64,000 bases of DNA from Shewanella pealeana ATCC 700345 (GTDB lineage Bacteria > Pseudomonadota > Gammaproteobacteria > Enterobacterales > Shewanellaceae): contig NC_009901.1 of NCBI RefSeq assembly GCF_000018285.1, positions 5,021,001-5,085,000 on the forward strand, read 5' to 3'. Within the stretch, counting starts at the first letter, position 1. Every line of letters starts with the position of its first letter. This document shows positions 53,485 to 62,697 of this stretch, piece by piece. The notes beneath the pieces were generated by a model that saw only the letters and a list, made by a program, of their open reading frames with translations, was not told where the DNA came from and searched no databases. A program made the position numbers and the translations under genes.

Positions 53485-54696
53485 CTAAAGCTTGCTCAGC
53501 TCCTTATACTTGGCCAATTTGTTAGTGTACTTATTTTGATAAAAAGGGTGATCGGTAATATCTAGCGCCAAAGCCTGATATTTTATTGCCAACTCTATTT
53601 CTCCCTGCTTCGCGTAGGCGTTAGCAACCGCATCATAGGCTGTATAAGCTTTGGCATCGTCACTAATCGCAACCTTGTACACCTCGACAGCCTTACTTGG
53701 CTCAGTTTCAAGATAGGAATCACCTAGCTTAATCAATGAGCTGGTTGCGGGCACTTTAAAGCCGTACTTCTGCTCAGATAAAAATTGATAGTGCGCCAAA
53801 ATAGCTTGCGGGCCTTGCTTAGCAATCTCTGAGTCTGCGGCTAACACTCGATGATAATCATCGAACAGCGCTTCAATAGCATAAGCCGCTGCCAGTACAG
53901 GTTGAGTCATATAGTAACTGCCATCGAAACGCTTTATCTGGTAGTCCAGAGTCTGATTGGCATTAGCTTTTACAATGGACTCCACCTGGGCAAACGACGC
54001 GAGTTGTCGCTGTTCAAAGCCACTGTCGCTGGTACTCATAAATAAGAATCGCGGCTTGCCCTGCATGGCTGCGAGCTTTTTAGGGGCATCTTTAATCACA
54101 TAAGCAAAATCTTTGCTCAGCACAGGACTTGCCACAAAGTAGGCGTTAAACAGACTAGGACGATTAATCAGAGTGTAAAGCCCAAGGCCTGCATTACCGG
54201 TAAAGCCATTTAAGATACGAAAGCCATTGGTGCGGTAGGTTTTATCAATCGCAGGCAGCAGATCTTGCTCAAGGTAATCTAACAATTGTTGATTGCCCGG
54301 CTTTTCAATGGCTAATGTTTTTAACTCTCCCAAGCCTTGATGTCCATCTGGCGCGGTAACAATAATGGTCTCGAGCCAAGGCCAATCACCGTTATGACTC
54401 ATCCAGTCATGCATGCCTGCGAGTAAAGCTTGGCTTCTTGGATGAAAATCAAACAACACCACATAGCTCTTGTTTGGTTTTTTGCCATAGCTGGCAGGGA
54501 GCGTCACCTTAAACTCAGCGGTCTCTATCGAGTCAGAAGTAATGGTTAATGACTCTAGCGTTAAACCCATCACCTTAGCTTTAGTCGCCGCCTTAGCATC
54601 CGCCTCTTTTGCGCTGGCATGACTACTAACTAAACCCAAACTCAAACTTAAAGCCAAGCTTAAAACCAAGTAAGTCATCACATGTGTTCTAATCAT
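53485..54696 (-). CDS. Esterase-like alpha/beta-hydrolase with TPR-like tail, nucleophile replaced
   Basis: This 403-residue exported protein has a signal peptide ending SHASA. The hydrolase part resembles Fes/IroE-type esterases (VVLFDFHPRSQALLAGMHDWM; RPSLFNAYFVASPVLSKDFAY). Where these have GHSxGG, this protein has GFTGNAG, so the nucleophile serine is Thr166 and activity is doubtful. The C-terminal 100 residues contain TPR-like helices (AKAYTAYDAVANAYAKQGEIELAIKYQALALDI). It is convergent with mltC. Confidence 0.78.
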   Translation of the reverse strand: MIRTHVMTYLVLSLALSLSLGLVSSHASAKEADAKAATKAKVMGLTLESLTITSDSIETAEFKVTLPASYGKKPNKSYVVLFDFHPRSQALLAGMHDWMSHNGDWPWLETIIVTAPDGHQGLGELKTLAIEKPGNQQLLDYLEQDLLPAIDKTYRTNGFRILNGFTGNAGLGLYTLINRPSLFNAYFVASPVLSKDFAYVIKDAPKKLAAMQGKPRFLFMSTSDSGFEQRQLASFAQVESIVKANANQTLDYQIKRFDGSYYMTQPVLAAAYAIEALFDDYHRVLAADSEIAKQGPQAILAHYQFLSEQKYGFKVPATSSLIKLGDSYLETEPSKAVEVYKVAISDDAKAYTAYDAVANAYAKQGEIELAIKYQALALDITDHPFYQNKYTNKLAKYKELSKL

Positions 54697-55054
54697 CTAT
54701 CTCTCCCTGAATGTTATCCCTTTAACCCTTGAGCCTAGCCATATGCTACATACAGGCATCAATTAGTTAAGCAAGTTATGAACTTAACAGCAGAGTAAAA
54801 ATAGAACAACTCTAAAACCAGCCAATAACCCAGCCAGATAGCCGCAAGGCAGGCATGGCTTTAATCAATAACTATCAATAACTCTGGCTCGAGCATTAAT
54901 ATCGAGGGCAAAGCATCACCAAACCGATAAAACGGTAAATTTAGTACAAACTGAGATGCAATTACACTAGCCAAAGCAGGCAATTCAGCTTAGGATCTGA
55001 GCAATAAATCGATCTCGAATACAAGTAATCCACATTGCGGAGTAACCAAACATT
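54697..55054. other. Gene-free region upstream of mtnC
   Basis: I see no ORF or RNA gene. A short direct repeat TCAATAACT occurs twice at 54863-54882. The region should contain the promoters of the exported esterase-like gene (leftwards) and of mtnC (rightwards). No MetJ-type box or SAM riboswitch fold was recognised. Confidence 0.5.
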
Positions 55055-55735
55055 ATGGGTATCAGAGCCATCGTCGTTGATACAGCCGGTACGACTACCG
55101 ACCTTAACTTTATTGAGGATGTACTTTTTCCTTATTCAGCTAAGGCCTTACCCGCTTTTCTTGAAGAAAATCAAAATAATGTACTCGTAGACAACTGCAT
55201 TTGCGATGTGCAAGATATTGCCCTCGAGCCAGATGCCAGCCTTGCTCGCGTGACTGAAATTTTACTGCAGTGGATTGAAGAAGATCGCAAAGCCACACCA
55301 CTGAAGACCATCCAAGGTTTGATCTGGAAACAGGGCTATGCCAATGGCGAGTTTACCGGGCATATCTTCCCTGACTTTATCGAAGCACTCGATGGCTACA
55401 AGCAACAAGGTCTGCGGGTTTATAGCTTCTCTTCAGGTTCTGTTGAGGCGCAAAAACTGTTGTTTAGCCACAGCGATGCAGGCGATCTAAACGATAAGTT
55501 TAATGGCCACTTCGACACTCGCACCGGTAACAAGCGTTTCAAACAGGCTTACAGCAATATCGTCAACACCATCAGCCTAAGCCCGAAGCAGATCCTATTT
55601 GTTTCTGATGTGCTAGAAGAGCTAAAAGCGGCCAACGAAGCTGGATTACATGTGGTACAGATGGTTCGCGATGACAGTCAGCGTACTGGCGATTTTAAAA
55701 CCATTGCTAGCTTTGACGAGCTAAAGATAGATTAA
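55055..55735 (+). CDS. mtnC: Acireductone synthase (enolase-phosphatase)
   Basis: MtnC is a HAD-family enzyme of the methionine salvage pathway that enolises and dephosphorylates diketo-methylthiopentyl phosphate. The 226-residue length is usual, and [48 protein letters not shown] and HFDTRTGNK are family blocks. Motif I reads DTAGTT (D9-T10-A11), while most members have DIEGTT, so the metal-linked Glu is replaced by Ala. The other mtn genes are not in the window. Confidence 0.92.
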   Translation: MGIRAIVVDTAGTTTDLNFIEDVLFPYSAKALPAFLEENQNNVLVDNCICDVQDIALEPDASLARVTEILLQWIEEDRKATPLKTIQGLIWKQGYANGEFTGHIFPDFIEALDGYKQQGLRVYSFSSGSVEAQKLLFSHSDAGDLNDKFNGHFDTRTGNKRFKQAYSNIVNTISLSPKQILFVSDVLEELKAANEAGLHVVQMVRDDSQRTGDFKTIASFDELKID

Positions 55736-55744
55736 GTTAATGCT

Positions 55745-55784
55745 AAGTAACAAAAGGGCCTTAAAGGCTCTTTTGTTACTTTTG
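55745..55784. terminator. Bidirectional terminator after mtnC
   Basis: AAGTAACAAAAGGGCC pairs with GGCTCTTTTGTTACTT through 16 positions with one G-T wobble and a 5-nt loop. Ts follow. It lies between convergent stops. Confidence 0.88.
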
Positions 55785-55787
55785 CTG

Positions 55788-56741
55788 TCAACTGTCGCTT
55801 GGAAAAGCGGGCGAGATACACTTTTTAACCTCGAAACGAAAACCATCGTTCAGTGTCTTATCGCGATATATTTCGATCAGTTCATAGTCGTTTAATTCAA
55901 CCACTCTTGAATCGGGATCCTTCTGGCAGCGAGACTTACTGTCAGCTTCAAACTCAAATGCAAAAAGCGCAATCATCTGCCGCACAAATGCTTGGTACTC
56001 ATACCGCGTTTGCAAATACTCATCTGTCATCCCCTTTAGCTCTGCATCCTCGGCGCTTATAGTGGTCGTCGTCGGTACCAAGCCAGCAGTGATATCGCTA
56101 GTGATAGTTTGTTGTGACTGTTCGACTCCAAGCTCTGGCAATACATATAAAACAAGGTGAGCGAACAAGCCAGTTGCCAACATCAAACGCAATAGCCAAG
56201 TGAGTTTTTGAAAATGAACATTTTGAGTCAACTTAGGCAGTTTAATGCCTAATGGCGCGAGCATTAAAGCAAGTATTAAATAGAAAGGCACCAGCAACTG
56301 CGCGGCGAGAATAACCAGGGCGGTGATAAACACAAACCACACAGGGACATACAGTAAAATCGCCAAATTATGAGTATAGGCAACATTCGTGGCAGACACC
56401 CCAATCACATCATTGACGACCCCAGCAGCCCAACCCAACGCAAAGTTAGCCACTAAGGCATAAAACAGCAACAGCACAGCTTTACCAACTAAGCTATGCC
56501 AAATTCGCTCAAAAATAGGTAACAGCTCTATCGTTAACGCCAACACAGTTAACACTACAACCCAACTAAATGAGTCCGCAAAAATTGCAATCAATCCCGC
56601 TAACACATATAGGTATTGCGCAAAAGTCAGTACTGACAGCTTTTGCCCTAAGCCTGAAATTCTCTTTTGGTAGAAGCCCTTAACCGAAGATATTATGACT
56701 TGCAAAGCTGCGGGAATTGTTATTATTTTTGTTGCCGTCAT
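55788..56741 (-). CDS. Polytopic membrane protein of unknown function
   Basis: This 317-residue protein has about five or six membrane helices (residues 38-58, 62-80, 88-112, 128-150, 155-172 and 185-203). A soluble C-terminal part of about 110 residues contains two cysteines (RCQKDP and KKCISPAF) that may form a disulfide. I do not recognise the family. It is convergent with mtnC. Confidence 0.65.
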   Translation of the reverse strand: MTATKIITIPAALQVIISSVKGFYQKRISGLGQKLSVLTFAQYLYVLAGLIAIFADSFSWVVVLTVLALTIELLPIFERIWHSLVGKAVLLLFYALVANFALGWAAGVVNDVIGVSATNVAYTHNLAILLYVPVWFVFITALVILAAQLLVPFYLILALMLAPLGIKLPKLTQNVHFQKLTWLLRLMLATGLFAHLVLYVLPELGVEQSQQTITSDITAGLVPTTTTISAEDAELKGMTDEYLQTRYEYQAFVRQMIALFAFEFEADSKSRCQKDPDSRVVELNDYELIEIYRDKTLNDGFRFEVKKCISPAFPSDS

Positions 56742-56867
56742 AAAAAACTGGCCTCACTCATTATTAATCGCACAAGAAGCGACCACCATAAACGTTTGCT
56801 AACAATTTACCAACATTTCCGATTGCTATAAGTAAAAACGCTTAGTATTTGCCAACTTTCAAGTGCA

Positions 56868-57629
56868 TTATTTTGCTAAATAGCGGCTTTTTAACCTCTC
56901 CCAATTATCATTTTGACGAGCGTACTCCTGTTCACACATCGCCCCTCTTTCTGTGGCTTGTTCTGCGTCTTGTTCAGAGCCTGCTAGCAGACTTGCATAT
57001 TTGTCAGGATCGCTGCCATAAATTAAGCACACAGTTGCGTGGTAACGCTGGGCGTCTAGGCTATGTTCATCACTAAAGTCATCTTCAACCAGTTCATCAA
57101 TGTCTTCATCTTCAAGGGCAAACAGATCTGCGGCACTTAGCGCGATTTCGGCGCCGTCTTCGAACGCGTTTATCAATAACAATGTGGCTAAGGTGTCGAC
57201 AGCATCCTCTTCACGGCCCAGCACTATCACTTCATTGGCATAGATATAAGCATGGCCATACTCATGCCCTAGGGTATGTAAAATCGCATCTTGAGTTGCG
57301 GTTTTCGGTGTTACGCCAGTTTTTTGATATTCATCTTTAGTAAAGCGACTAAGCACCTCAGTGACGAAGTGATAAGGAATTTGAATTTGCATTAACTCAG
57401 GGGCAAACAAGGGGCCGTCTTGCGCGCCATAAACCAAGGTTAAATCTTGCTGCATAGGCAGAGCCAGAAATAGTTGCTGCAACTGTGGCTCAATGCTTTT
57501 AATTAATCGATATGCCCGAAGCTCTTGGCGTGTTTCTGCTTCAATAAACTGACTTATTATTGCGGCTTGAGCTGTTTGCCCAATGCATAACATCAAGCCT
57601 GCGATTAGCAGCTTTACCATTCTGTGCAT
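56868..57629 (-). CDS. DUF4344-type periplasmic metallopeptidase
   Basis: This 253-residue protein has a signal peptide ending AQA and the zinc motif HTLGHEYGHAYIYANE (HExxH). A downstream acidic residue set (GREEDAVDTLATLLLIN) resembles the third ligand region of DUF4344 peptidases. An acidic insert (EDEDIDELVEDDFSDEH) and two late cysteines follow. The substrate is unknown. A GGAGG site precedes the ATG. Confidence 0.82.
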   Translation of the reverse strand: MHRMVKLLIAGLMLCIGQTAQAAIISQFIEAETRQELRAYRLIKSIEPQLQQLFLALPMQQDLTLVYGAQDGPLFAPELMQIQIPYHFVTEVLSRFTKDEYQKTGVTPKTATQDAILHTLGHEYGHAYIYANEVIVLGREEDAVDTLATLLLINAFEDGAEIALSAADLFALEDEDIDELVEDDFSDEHSLDAQRYHATVCLIYGSDPDKYASLLAGSEQDAEQATERGAMCEQEYARQNDNWERLKSRYLAK

Positions 57630-57749
57630 ATTTCGCCCCCTCCTTGTTGCTAGATAAACATACTGTTATGCTGGCTAAAAGTTAAACAGCCGTTTAAATA
57701 CATGTTTAAGCAACCACAGTAATCAATTAGAGAACAACTAGGGATCATT

Positions 57750-58178
57750 ATGGACAAGTTTCTCGAGCAATACCCAATCAATACTCAAATTGCAGTGGCT
57801 TGGGGAGAAATGGATGCCCTGCAACACGTCAACAATGTGGTTTATTTCCGCTATTTTGAAACTGCCCGAATCGACTTTTTCAATCAGATTAACCTGCTCG
57901 ACGATCTACAAACCACATCTATTGGCCCGGTGATAAGCGAAAACCAAGCACGCTACAAGCGCCCAGTTACCTTTCCCGACACCTTAGTGGTAGGCGTAAG
58001 CATAAGTGACATTAAAGATGACCGGTTTATGATGCATTACAGTGTCTATAGCCATAGTCAGCAGGCCTTGACGACACTTGGCTCGTCGCAGGTGGTGATG
58101 TTTAACTTTAAAACCGGACAGAAAGCCAAGCTAACACCTGAGTTAATCGATGCCTTAAAAACTTATGAGCAGGCTTAG
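57750..58178 (+). CDS. Acyl-CoA thioesterase (4HBT hot-dog family)
   Basis: This 142-residue hot-dog protein has the 4-hydroxybenzoyl-CoA thioesterase signature VAWGEMDALQHVNNVVYFRYFETARIDFF, in which the Asp after GEM is the usual catalytic residue. It probably hydrolyses acyl-CoA. A second thioesterase of the same family lies convergent at 58545-58949, and a GNAT gene follows directly. Confidence 0.9.
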   Translation: MDKFLEQYPINTQIAVAWGEMDALQHVNNVVYFRYFETARIDFFNQINLLDDLQTTSIGPVISENQARYKRPVTFPDTLVVGVSISDIKDDRFMMHYSVYSHSQQALTTLGSSQVVMFNFKTGQKAKLTPELIDALKTYEQA

Positions 58179-58258
58179 AGTCATAGCGCTCAAGTAATCC
58201 AAGGCGCAATTAAACCAAGGCCCAAAGCAACTGAGTTGCATACAGGAGAGCCACCAAG

Positions 58259-58507
58259 ATGACTGAAGTGATTCATCTAGCCGATGAAAGCCGTTTCGTG
58301 ATTAACCAAGATGGAGCTCAGGCTGTATTGGCCTATGAGCTTTATGATGCTAGCTGTAACTTCAACAATACCTATGTCCCGCCAGAACTACGTAGCAAAG
58401 GTTTAGCCGAAAAGTTGGTGCGTCATGGGCTAAAGTGGGCCAAAACAGAGGGCTTTGAAATTGAAGCGAGCTGCTGGTATGTGCAGAAGTTTTTAAGCAA
58501 CACCTAA
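58259..58507 (+). CDS. Short GNAT-like N-acetyltransferase (YjdJ/NATD1 type)
   Basis: This 82-residue protein belongs to the compact GNAT group. AVLAYELYDASCNFNNTYVPPELRSKGLAEKLVRHGLKWAKTEGFEIEASCWYV has the acetyl-CoA loop RSKGLAEKLV. Its substrate is unknown. It follows the thioesterase at 80 bp on the same strand. Confidence 0.85.
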   Translation: MTEVIHLADESRFVINQDGAQAVLAYELYDASCNFNNTYVPPELRSKGLAEKLVRHGLKWAKTEGFEIEASCWYVQKFLSNT

Positions 58508-58544
58508 CAGCTCATGCGATAGCATATTGGTTATTCGCCAGTAG

Positions 58545-58949
58545 CTATTCACCAATAAGCAGTGCCAGTTGCTGACGAATACTCTCGCTCAATGGCTGAC
58601 TCTTTTCGTTGGTGTAATCGTAATGCACCATGGTGGTTTGCGCTTCGGCGGTCTTCTTGCCGTTCTGCCAGCAACTTTGAGTCAGTTCAAAACTACTATT
58701 ACCGATACGACTCACCCAAGTTTTTACTGTGATATCGCTGGCAAAGTAAGTTGGCGCATTAAAGGCGATGGTGAACCCCGCCACAATCAAGTTCCACTTA
58801 GACAAGTCTTGCGTCGGGTTAAAAATCTTGAAAATCGGCTCACGTGCGGCTTCGAACCACACAGGGATCACTGTGTTGTTGATATGTCCTAAGGCGTCGG
58901 TTTCACAAAATCTTGGCTGTAGGGTTAAGCTAAATGCAGTTTCAGACAC
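58545..58949 (-). CDS. Acyl-CoA thioesterase (4HBT hot-dog family), second
   Basis: This 134-residue protein has RFCETDALGHINNTVIPVWFEAAREPIF, the hot-dog motif with Asp in ETDALGH. WVSRIGNSSFELTQSCWQNGKKTAEAQTTMVHYD fits the family end. It is convergent with the GNAT gene and differs clearly from the first thioesterase. Confidence 0.9.
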   Translation of the reverse strand: MSETAFSLTLQPRFCETDALGHINNTVIPVWFEAAREPIFKIFNPTQDLSKWNLIVAGFTIAFNAPTYFASDITVKTWVSRIGNSSFELTQSCWQNGKKTAEAQTTMVHYDYTNEKSQPLSESIRQQLALLIGE

Positions 58950-59105
58950 AGGTTATAGTCCTTGTTGTTATCGTTATTGCTGTGATCGTTATTAGAATTT
59001 AATCGCCACCATTCTACCGATAAATTGCCAGCTTAGAAGCGCATCGAGCCAATTGGTACTGGCAGTGCTGGAACTAAAAATTTGCAGGGCTAGAAAGATA
59101 ATAAT

Positions 59106-59200
59106 TTACCACAGAGGACACGAAGATCACGAAGAAGTGCCACCAAGTGCTTTTCTTGGTGTTCTGTGTGTAGCAAGCGAAGTAAGCGCTTGGTGGCTTA
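59106..59200. repeat. Dispersed hairpin repeat, copy B
   Basis: This copy starts with CCACAGAGGACACGAAGATCACGAAGAA in two parts and ends with TTCTGTGTGTAGCAAGCGAAGTAAGCGCTTGG. It parallels 38280-38375 in order and sequence. The central part differs (CCACCAAG/CTTGGTG hairpin). There is no gene. Confidence 0.7.
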
Positions 59201-59220
59201 AGGCTGAAAAAGTAAAAGAT

Positions 59221-59282
59221 CCACCTACTGAAGTAGGTGGTTTAGGGCTGAAAACAAAAAAAGGATGCCTAAGCATCCCTTT
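59221..59282 (-). terminator. Two hairpins downstream of the acyl-CoA ligase gene
   Basis: CCACCTACT/AGTAGGTGG with a 2-nt loop lies at 59221-59240. GGATGC/GCATCC with loop CTAA lies at 59263-59278, followed on the minus strand by a T-run. The second is the likely terminator of the ligase gene, 24 bp beyond its stop. Confidence 0.8.
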
Positions 59283-59305
59283 CTATTCAACCTGTTAAGC
59301 GCGTA

Positions 59306-61102
59306 TTAGCGGCTATACATCTTATCGATTTCACGAGCGTACTTGTTGTAAATCACCTTACGACGCAACTTCATCGTTGGGGTAATAAGGCCTGCTTCCA
59401 TAGAGAAAGCATCTGGCAACAAGGTAAACTTCTTAATCTTTTCAAAGCCAGCTAGCTCGCTTTGCAGAGTCTTAAGGCGTTGCTCAAAGTGTTCAACTAC
59501 GTGAGTATGACGCAATAGATCCAGCTGCGACTCGTAATGTACGCCCTTCTCTTTTGCCCAAGCTTCTAATGACTCAAATGCAGGTACAATCAAGGCTGTC
59601 ACATAGTTACGCGCATCGGCAACAATCGCCACCTGCTCTATGAATGGGCAGCAACCTACCTTACCTTCGACACGTTGCGGCGCGATATACTTACCATTTG
59701 AGGTTTTCATCAGCTCTTTAATACGGTCTGTAATAAACAGGTTGCCGTTTTCGTCGATACGACCCGCATCACCCGTCTTCAACCAACCATCTTCGAATGC
59801 TTCGGCAGTTTCTTCAGGGCGATTGAAATAGCCACGCATTACGGTATCACCGCGTACTAGAATTTCGTTGTCTTTACCCAGCTTAATCTCGGCTTCTGGT
59901 ATGACTTGGCCGTTAGAGCCTGGCACACGGTTACCTAAGGTATTACAGGTCGTTGTTGCAGTGGTTTCAGTCATACCGTAACCACATAGCACTGGGACAT
60001 CGATGCTTTGGAAGAAGGCACTGACGTTTGGATCTAAAGCTGCACCGCCACAAGGCATAAACTTAAGACGGCCACCTAAAACCTGCTTTAATTTACTGAA
60101 AACCAGCTTATCTGCCAGTTTCCACTGTAGGTTTAAGCCCAATGATGCTTTATGACGACCTTGACCGACTTCAGACTGTTTATGACCAACAGACATGGCC
60201 CAAGTGAACATCTTCTGTCTCAACTCTGGTGCTTTAATCACCTTATCTTGCACGGCGCTATACACTTTCTCTAAGAAGCGTGGCACCACACATAGAGTAT
60301 GCGGGCGAACTTGCACAATCGCCTCTTTCACTGCCATTGGGTTAGACAGGTAAACGTTATGACCACCGCGACATAAAACGTAGAAACTCCAACCGCGTTC
60401 AAATACGTGGCTCAATGGCAAGAATGCCAATGACACATCGCCCGGTGTGAACGGTAAGAATTTGTCGTGCTGACGCACCATAGAAGCAATGTTGCGGTAA
60501 TCGAGCATTACGCCCTTTGGATCACCCGTTGTACCTGAGGTGTAAATTAGCGTCAGTAGATCATCTAAATTCTTATCGTTCAAACGCTTTTCAAGTTCAG
60601 CATCTGCAGCGCTATCAATTTCGCGCTCCAATAGATCATCTAGATAAAAATGATTTTGTAGATCTTGCAGTTCAACAGATTTGTCGAAAACTACTACGCG
60701 AGTCAGGCTGTCACACTGGGCAACCAAATCACACGCCATGGCATACTGAGCAGCGTCGCCAGCAAAAATCAATTTCGCTTCGGCATCGTTAACTATGTAA
60801 GCAGCTTGTTCAATTGTGCTAGTCGGATAGATAGGCACAACTATCGCTTTAGCCTTTAATAGGCCTAAATCGGCACAAGTCCACTGCGGACAGTTCTGTG
60901 ACAAAATAATTGCGCGGTCTTGTGACTCAATACCAAATTGAATCAACACTCGTGCAATTTTAGAGGTGATGGTATCGAATTGACTCCAGCTCACCTGATG
61001 CCAAGGCGCTGCAGTTTCGAATCCTTCGAGCGCAATAGCATCGCCAAGTGCTTGGCTCTGTTGCTGTATTAATCGTACTACGTGATATTGCTCGAGCGAC
61101 AT
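59306..61102 (-). CDS. Long-chain acyl-CoA synthetase (AMP-forming)
   Basis: This enzyme activates fatty acids with ATP and CoA. It has about 598 residues from the ATG at 61102 (MSLEQYHVVRLIQQ); the upstream frame to 61171 lacks a ribosome site. It has the AMP-binding motif LIYTSGTTGDPKGVM, the A5 block GYGMTETTATTT, and GWLKTGDAGRIDENGNLFITDRIKELMKTSNGKYIAPQ. It is of the larger Faa1/FadD15-like type, not E. coli FadD type. It appears to be a single gene with a hairpin leader. Confidence 0.9.
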   Translation of the reverse strand: MSLEQYHVVRLIQQQSQALGDAIALEGFETAAPWHQVSWSQFDTITSKIARVLIQFGIESQDRAIILSQNCPQWTCADLGLLKAKAIVVPIYPTSTIEQAAYIVNDAEAKLIFAGDAAQYAMACDLVAQCDSLTRVVVFDKSVELQDLQNHFYLDDLLEREIDSAADAELEKRLNDKNLDDLLTLIYTSGTTGDPKGVMLDYRNIASMVRQHDKFLPFTPGDVSLAFLPLSHVFERGWSFYVLCRGGHNVYLSNPMAVKEAIVQVRPHTLCVVPRFLEKVYSAVQDKVIKAPELRQKMFTWAMSVGHKQSEVGQGRHKASLGLNLQWKLADKLVFSKLKQVLGGRLKFMPCGGAALDPNVSAFFQSIDVPVLCGYGMTETTATTTCNTLGNRVPGSNGQVIPEAEIKLGKDNEILVRGDTVMRGYFNRPEETAEAFEDGWLKTGDAGRIDENGNLFITDRIKELMKTSNGKYIAPQRVEGKVGCCPFIEQVAIVADARNYVTALIVPAFESLEAWAKEKGVHYESQLDLLRHTHVVEHFEQRLKTLQSELAGFEKIKKFTLLPDAFSMEAGLITPTMKLRRKVIYNKYAREIDKMYSR

Positions 61103-61202
61103 AAAATGGCTACCTTTTAGCTTACAAGTGTTCCGCTTTTTCGCAAGTTTACTCGAAGAAACTATAAACACTAAGAGTTTTTGCTCTAATTTTGTTAACT
61201 AA

Positions 61203-61226
61203 CACACAAAAAAAGGCCTTTGTGTG
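61203..61226. promoter_or_regulatory. Hairpin in the leader of the acyl-CoA ligase gene
   Basis: CACACAAA/TTTGTGTG flanks an AAAAGGCC loop, 101 bp upstream of the ligase start. It may be a terminator of some upstream transcript or a protein-binding palindrome. No FadR or PsrA consensus was recognised. Confidence 0.4.
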
Positions 61227-61392
61227 GGGTCAAATGCCTACATTTAACAACAAGTCTTTTAAGCTAAGCATATCAATTAAAACAGAAATATTTCATTAAC
61301 ACTTGTACGTATTTCCTGCGCACAACGAGACAAAATAAAGATTAATTTTTAATCATTATGTCTATTTTACCTCAAGAATCTAAATTTTAGTC

Positions 61393-62697
61393 CTATGACC
61401 GCAGCAGATCGCCTCGCCATAAGCGCCGCTTAGCAAACCATAATGTAAATAGAGAGAAAACAACGAAGGCGAGATCCCAGTGAACTAAACCCCACACTTG
61501 CTCACCGCGTTCAATATCCGCTAACCCAACCGACACCCAGCCCGACAGCAAACCAACCAAGAAGATTAAACCCGAGATCTGCAACGAACTTCGGCACATA
61601 GAGCCAAGTCCTAAGCTCAAGCTACAACCAAACAGTGTGGTTAATACGATATGTAGCCAGATAGAGGCATTGATAACGGGATTCAACAGACTCACTAAGC
61701 TTGCGGTGATCACCATACTGGCCACCAATATGAATAACAGCCGATATTGCGCCTTCATAAAGGCATTAATCATGCCCTGCTTGCCATCAAACCCTGGAAG
61801 AATGAACAGGCTTTCTACTGCGCGCCAACGCTGAATACGGCTCCAGTGCAACATGCCACATAAGATACAATTAAACTGCACCAGCAGCACCAACACAGGT
61901 AACTGCACAGCCATATAATAGGCAATCACGGCTAGCACTAAGGTGATCAACGGCATCGCCAATAGCATGACGCTAAACACAGGGCCAATAAAGTAATTTG
62001 CCGGATGCAGGCTGCGTTCGAGCCGGTTTAATAACTTAAATGATTGTGGTGACGGTAGCCAGAGCCAGCCCACCTCGAGTCCATTTAAATAAACACTGCG
62101 CGCCCTACTGTTCCACGTTAACTGCGACAGTTTTTGCCACAGGAACACCGCTAACACTAAGACGGTAAACAGCAATATAAAACTGCCACCTTGAGGTAAA
62201 AAACCAACTAAAACAGGCTGCATAGGTAGCGAAACATAGAGTAAAAATGATAGATAAAAAGCGTGACTGCTTATCAAGCTCAGATAGATAAAACTAAAGC
62301 TAAATAGCAAAGTCAGCAGCACCTCATCAGCCTTATCTATCGCATCATGGGCCAACAAAAAACCTGTCGCGATCATGATGCTGCTCAACAATAAGCCCAG
62401 GGACTGCAAAAACACACTCAGCCGATACTGAGGGACTAACGTTGCCCACTCTGTCGCTGCCAGACGATTCATCTGCCACGCAATAGCAATGCAAGTGGAG
62501 GCGACAAACATGTTCATCAGCAAGATCAGGGTATCGACTTCTCGCTCGGCGTCATCGGCCAACAAAAAAGGCAGGCCTAAGGCCATAATTAGCCCTAACA
62601 AGCCCACCCCGAGAAAACTGACACAACCTAAATCAAACAACCACAGACGTACGCTGCCCTTTAGCCACGCTCCAGAGGTGATAAACGCTCTGTTCAT
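61393..62697 (-). CDS. ABC transporter permease-like membrane protein
   Basis: This 434-residue membrane protein has ten or more hydrophobic segments and no soluble domain. It begins 4 bp inside the end of the ABC ATPase gene and is the third gene of a GntR-ATPase-permease operon, so it should be the membrane partner. The layout matches YtrA-YtrB type loci of Firmicutes and some gammaproteobacteria. The substrate is unknown; envelope stress or antimicrobial peptide response is a common role for the group. Confidence 0.75.
   Translation of the reverse strand: MNRAFITSGAWLKGSVRLWLFDLGCVSFLGVGLLGLIMALGLPFLLADDAEREVDTLILLMNMFVASTCIAIAWQMNRLAATEWATLVPQYRLSVFLQSLGLLLSSIMIATGFLLAHDAIDKADEVLLTLLFSFSFIYLSLISSHAFYLSFLLYVSLPMQPVLVGFLPQGGSFILLFTVLVLAVFLWQKLSQLTWNSRARSVYLNGLEVGWLWLPSPQSFKLLNRLERSLHPANYFIGPVFSVMLLAMPLITLVLAVIAYYMAVQLPVLVLLVQFNCILCGMLHWSRIQRWRAVESLFILPGFDGKQGMINAFMKAQYRLLFILVASMVITASLVSLLNPVINASIWLHIVLTTLFGCSLSLGLGSMCRSSLQISGLIFLVGLLSGWVSVGLADIERGEQVWGLVHWDLAFVVFSLFTLWFAKRRLWRGDLLRS

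Noticed and set aside
54697..55054. SAM riboswitch or MetJ control of mtnC
   Set aside because: No riboswitch fold or AGACGTCT-type box could be recognised by eye in this region.
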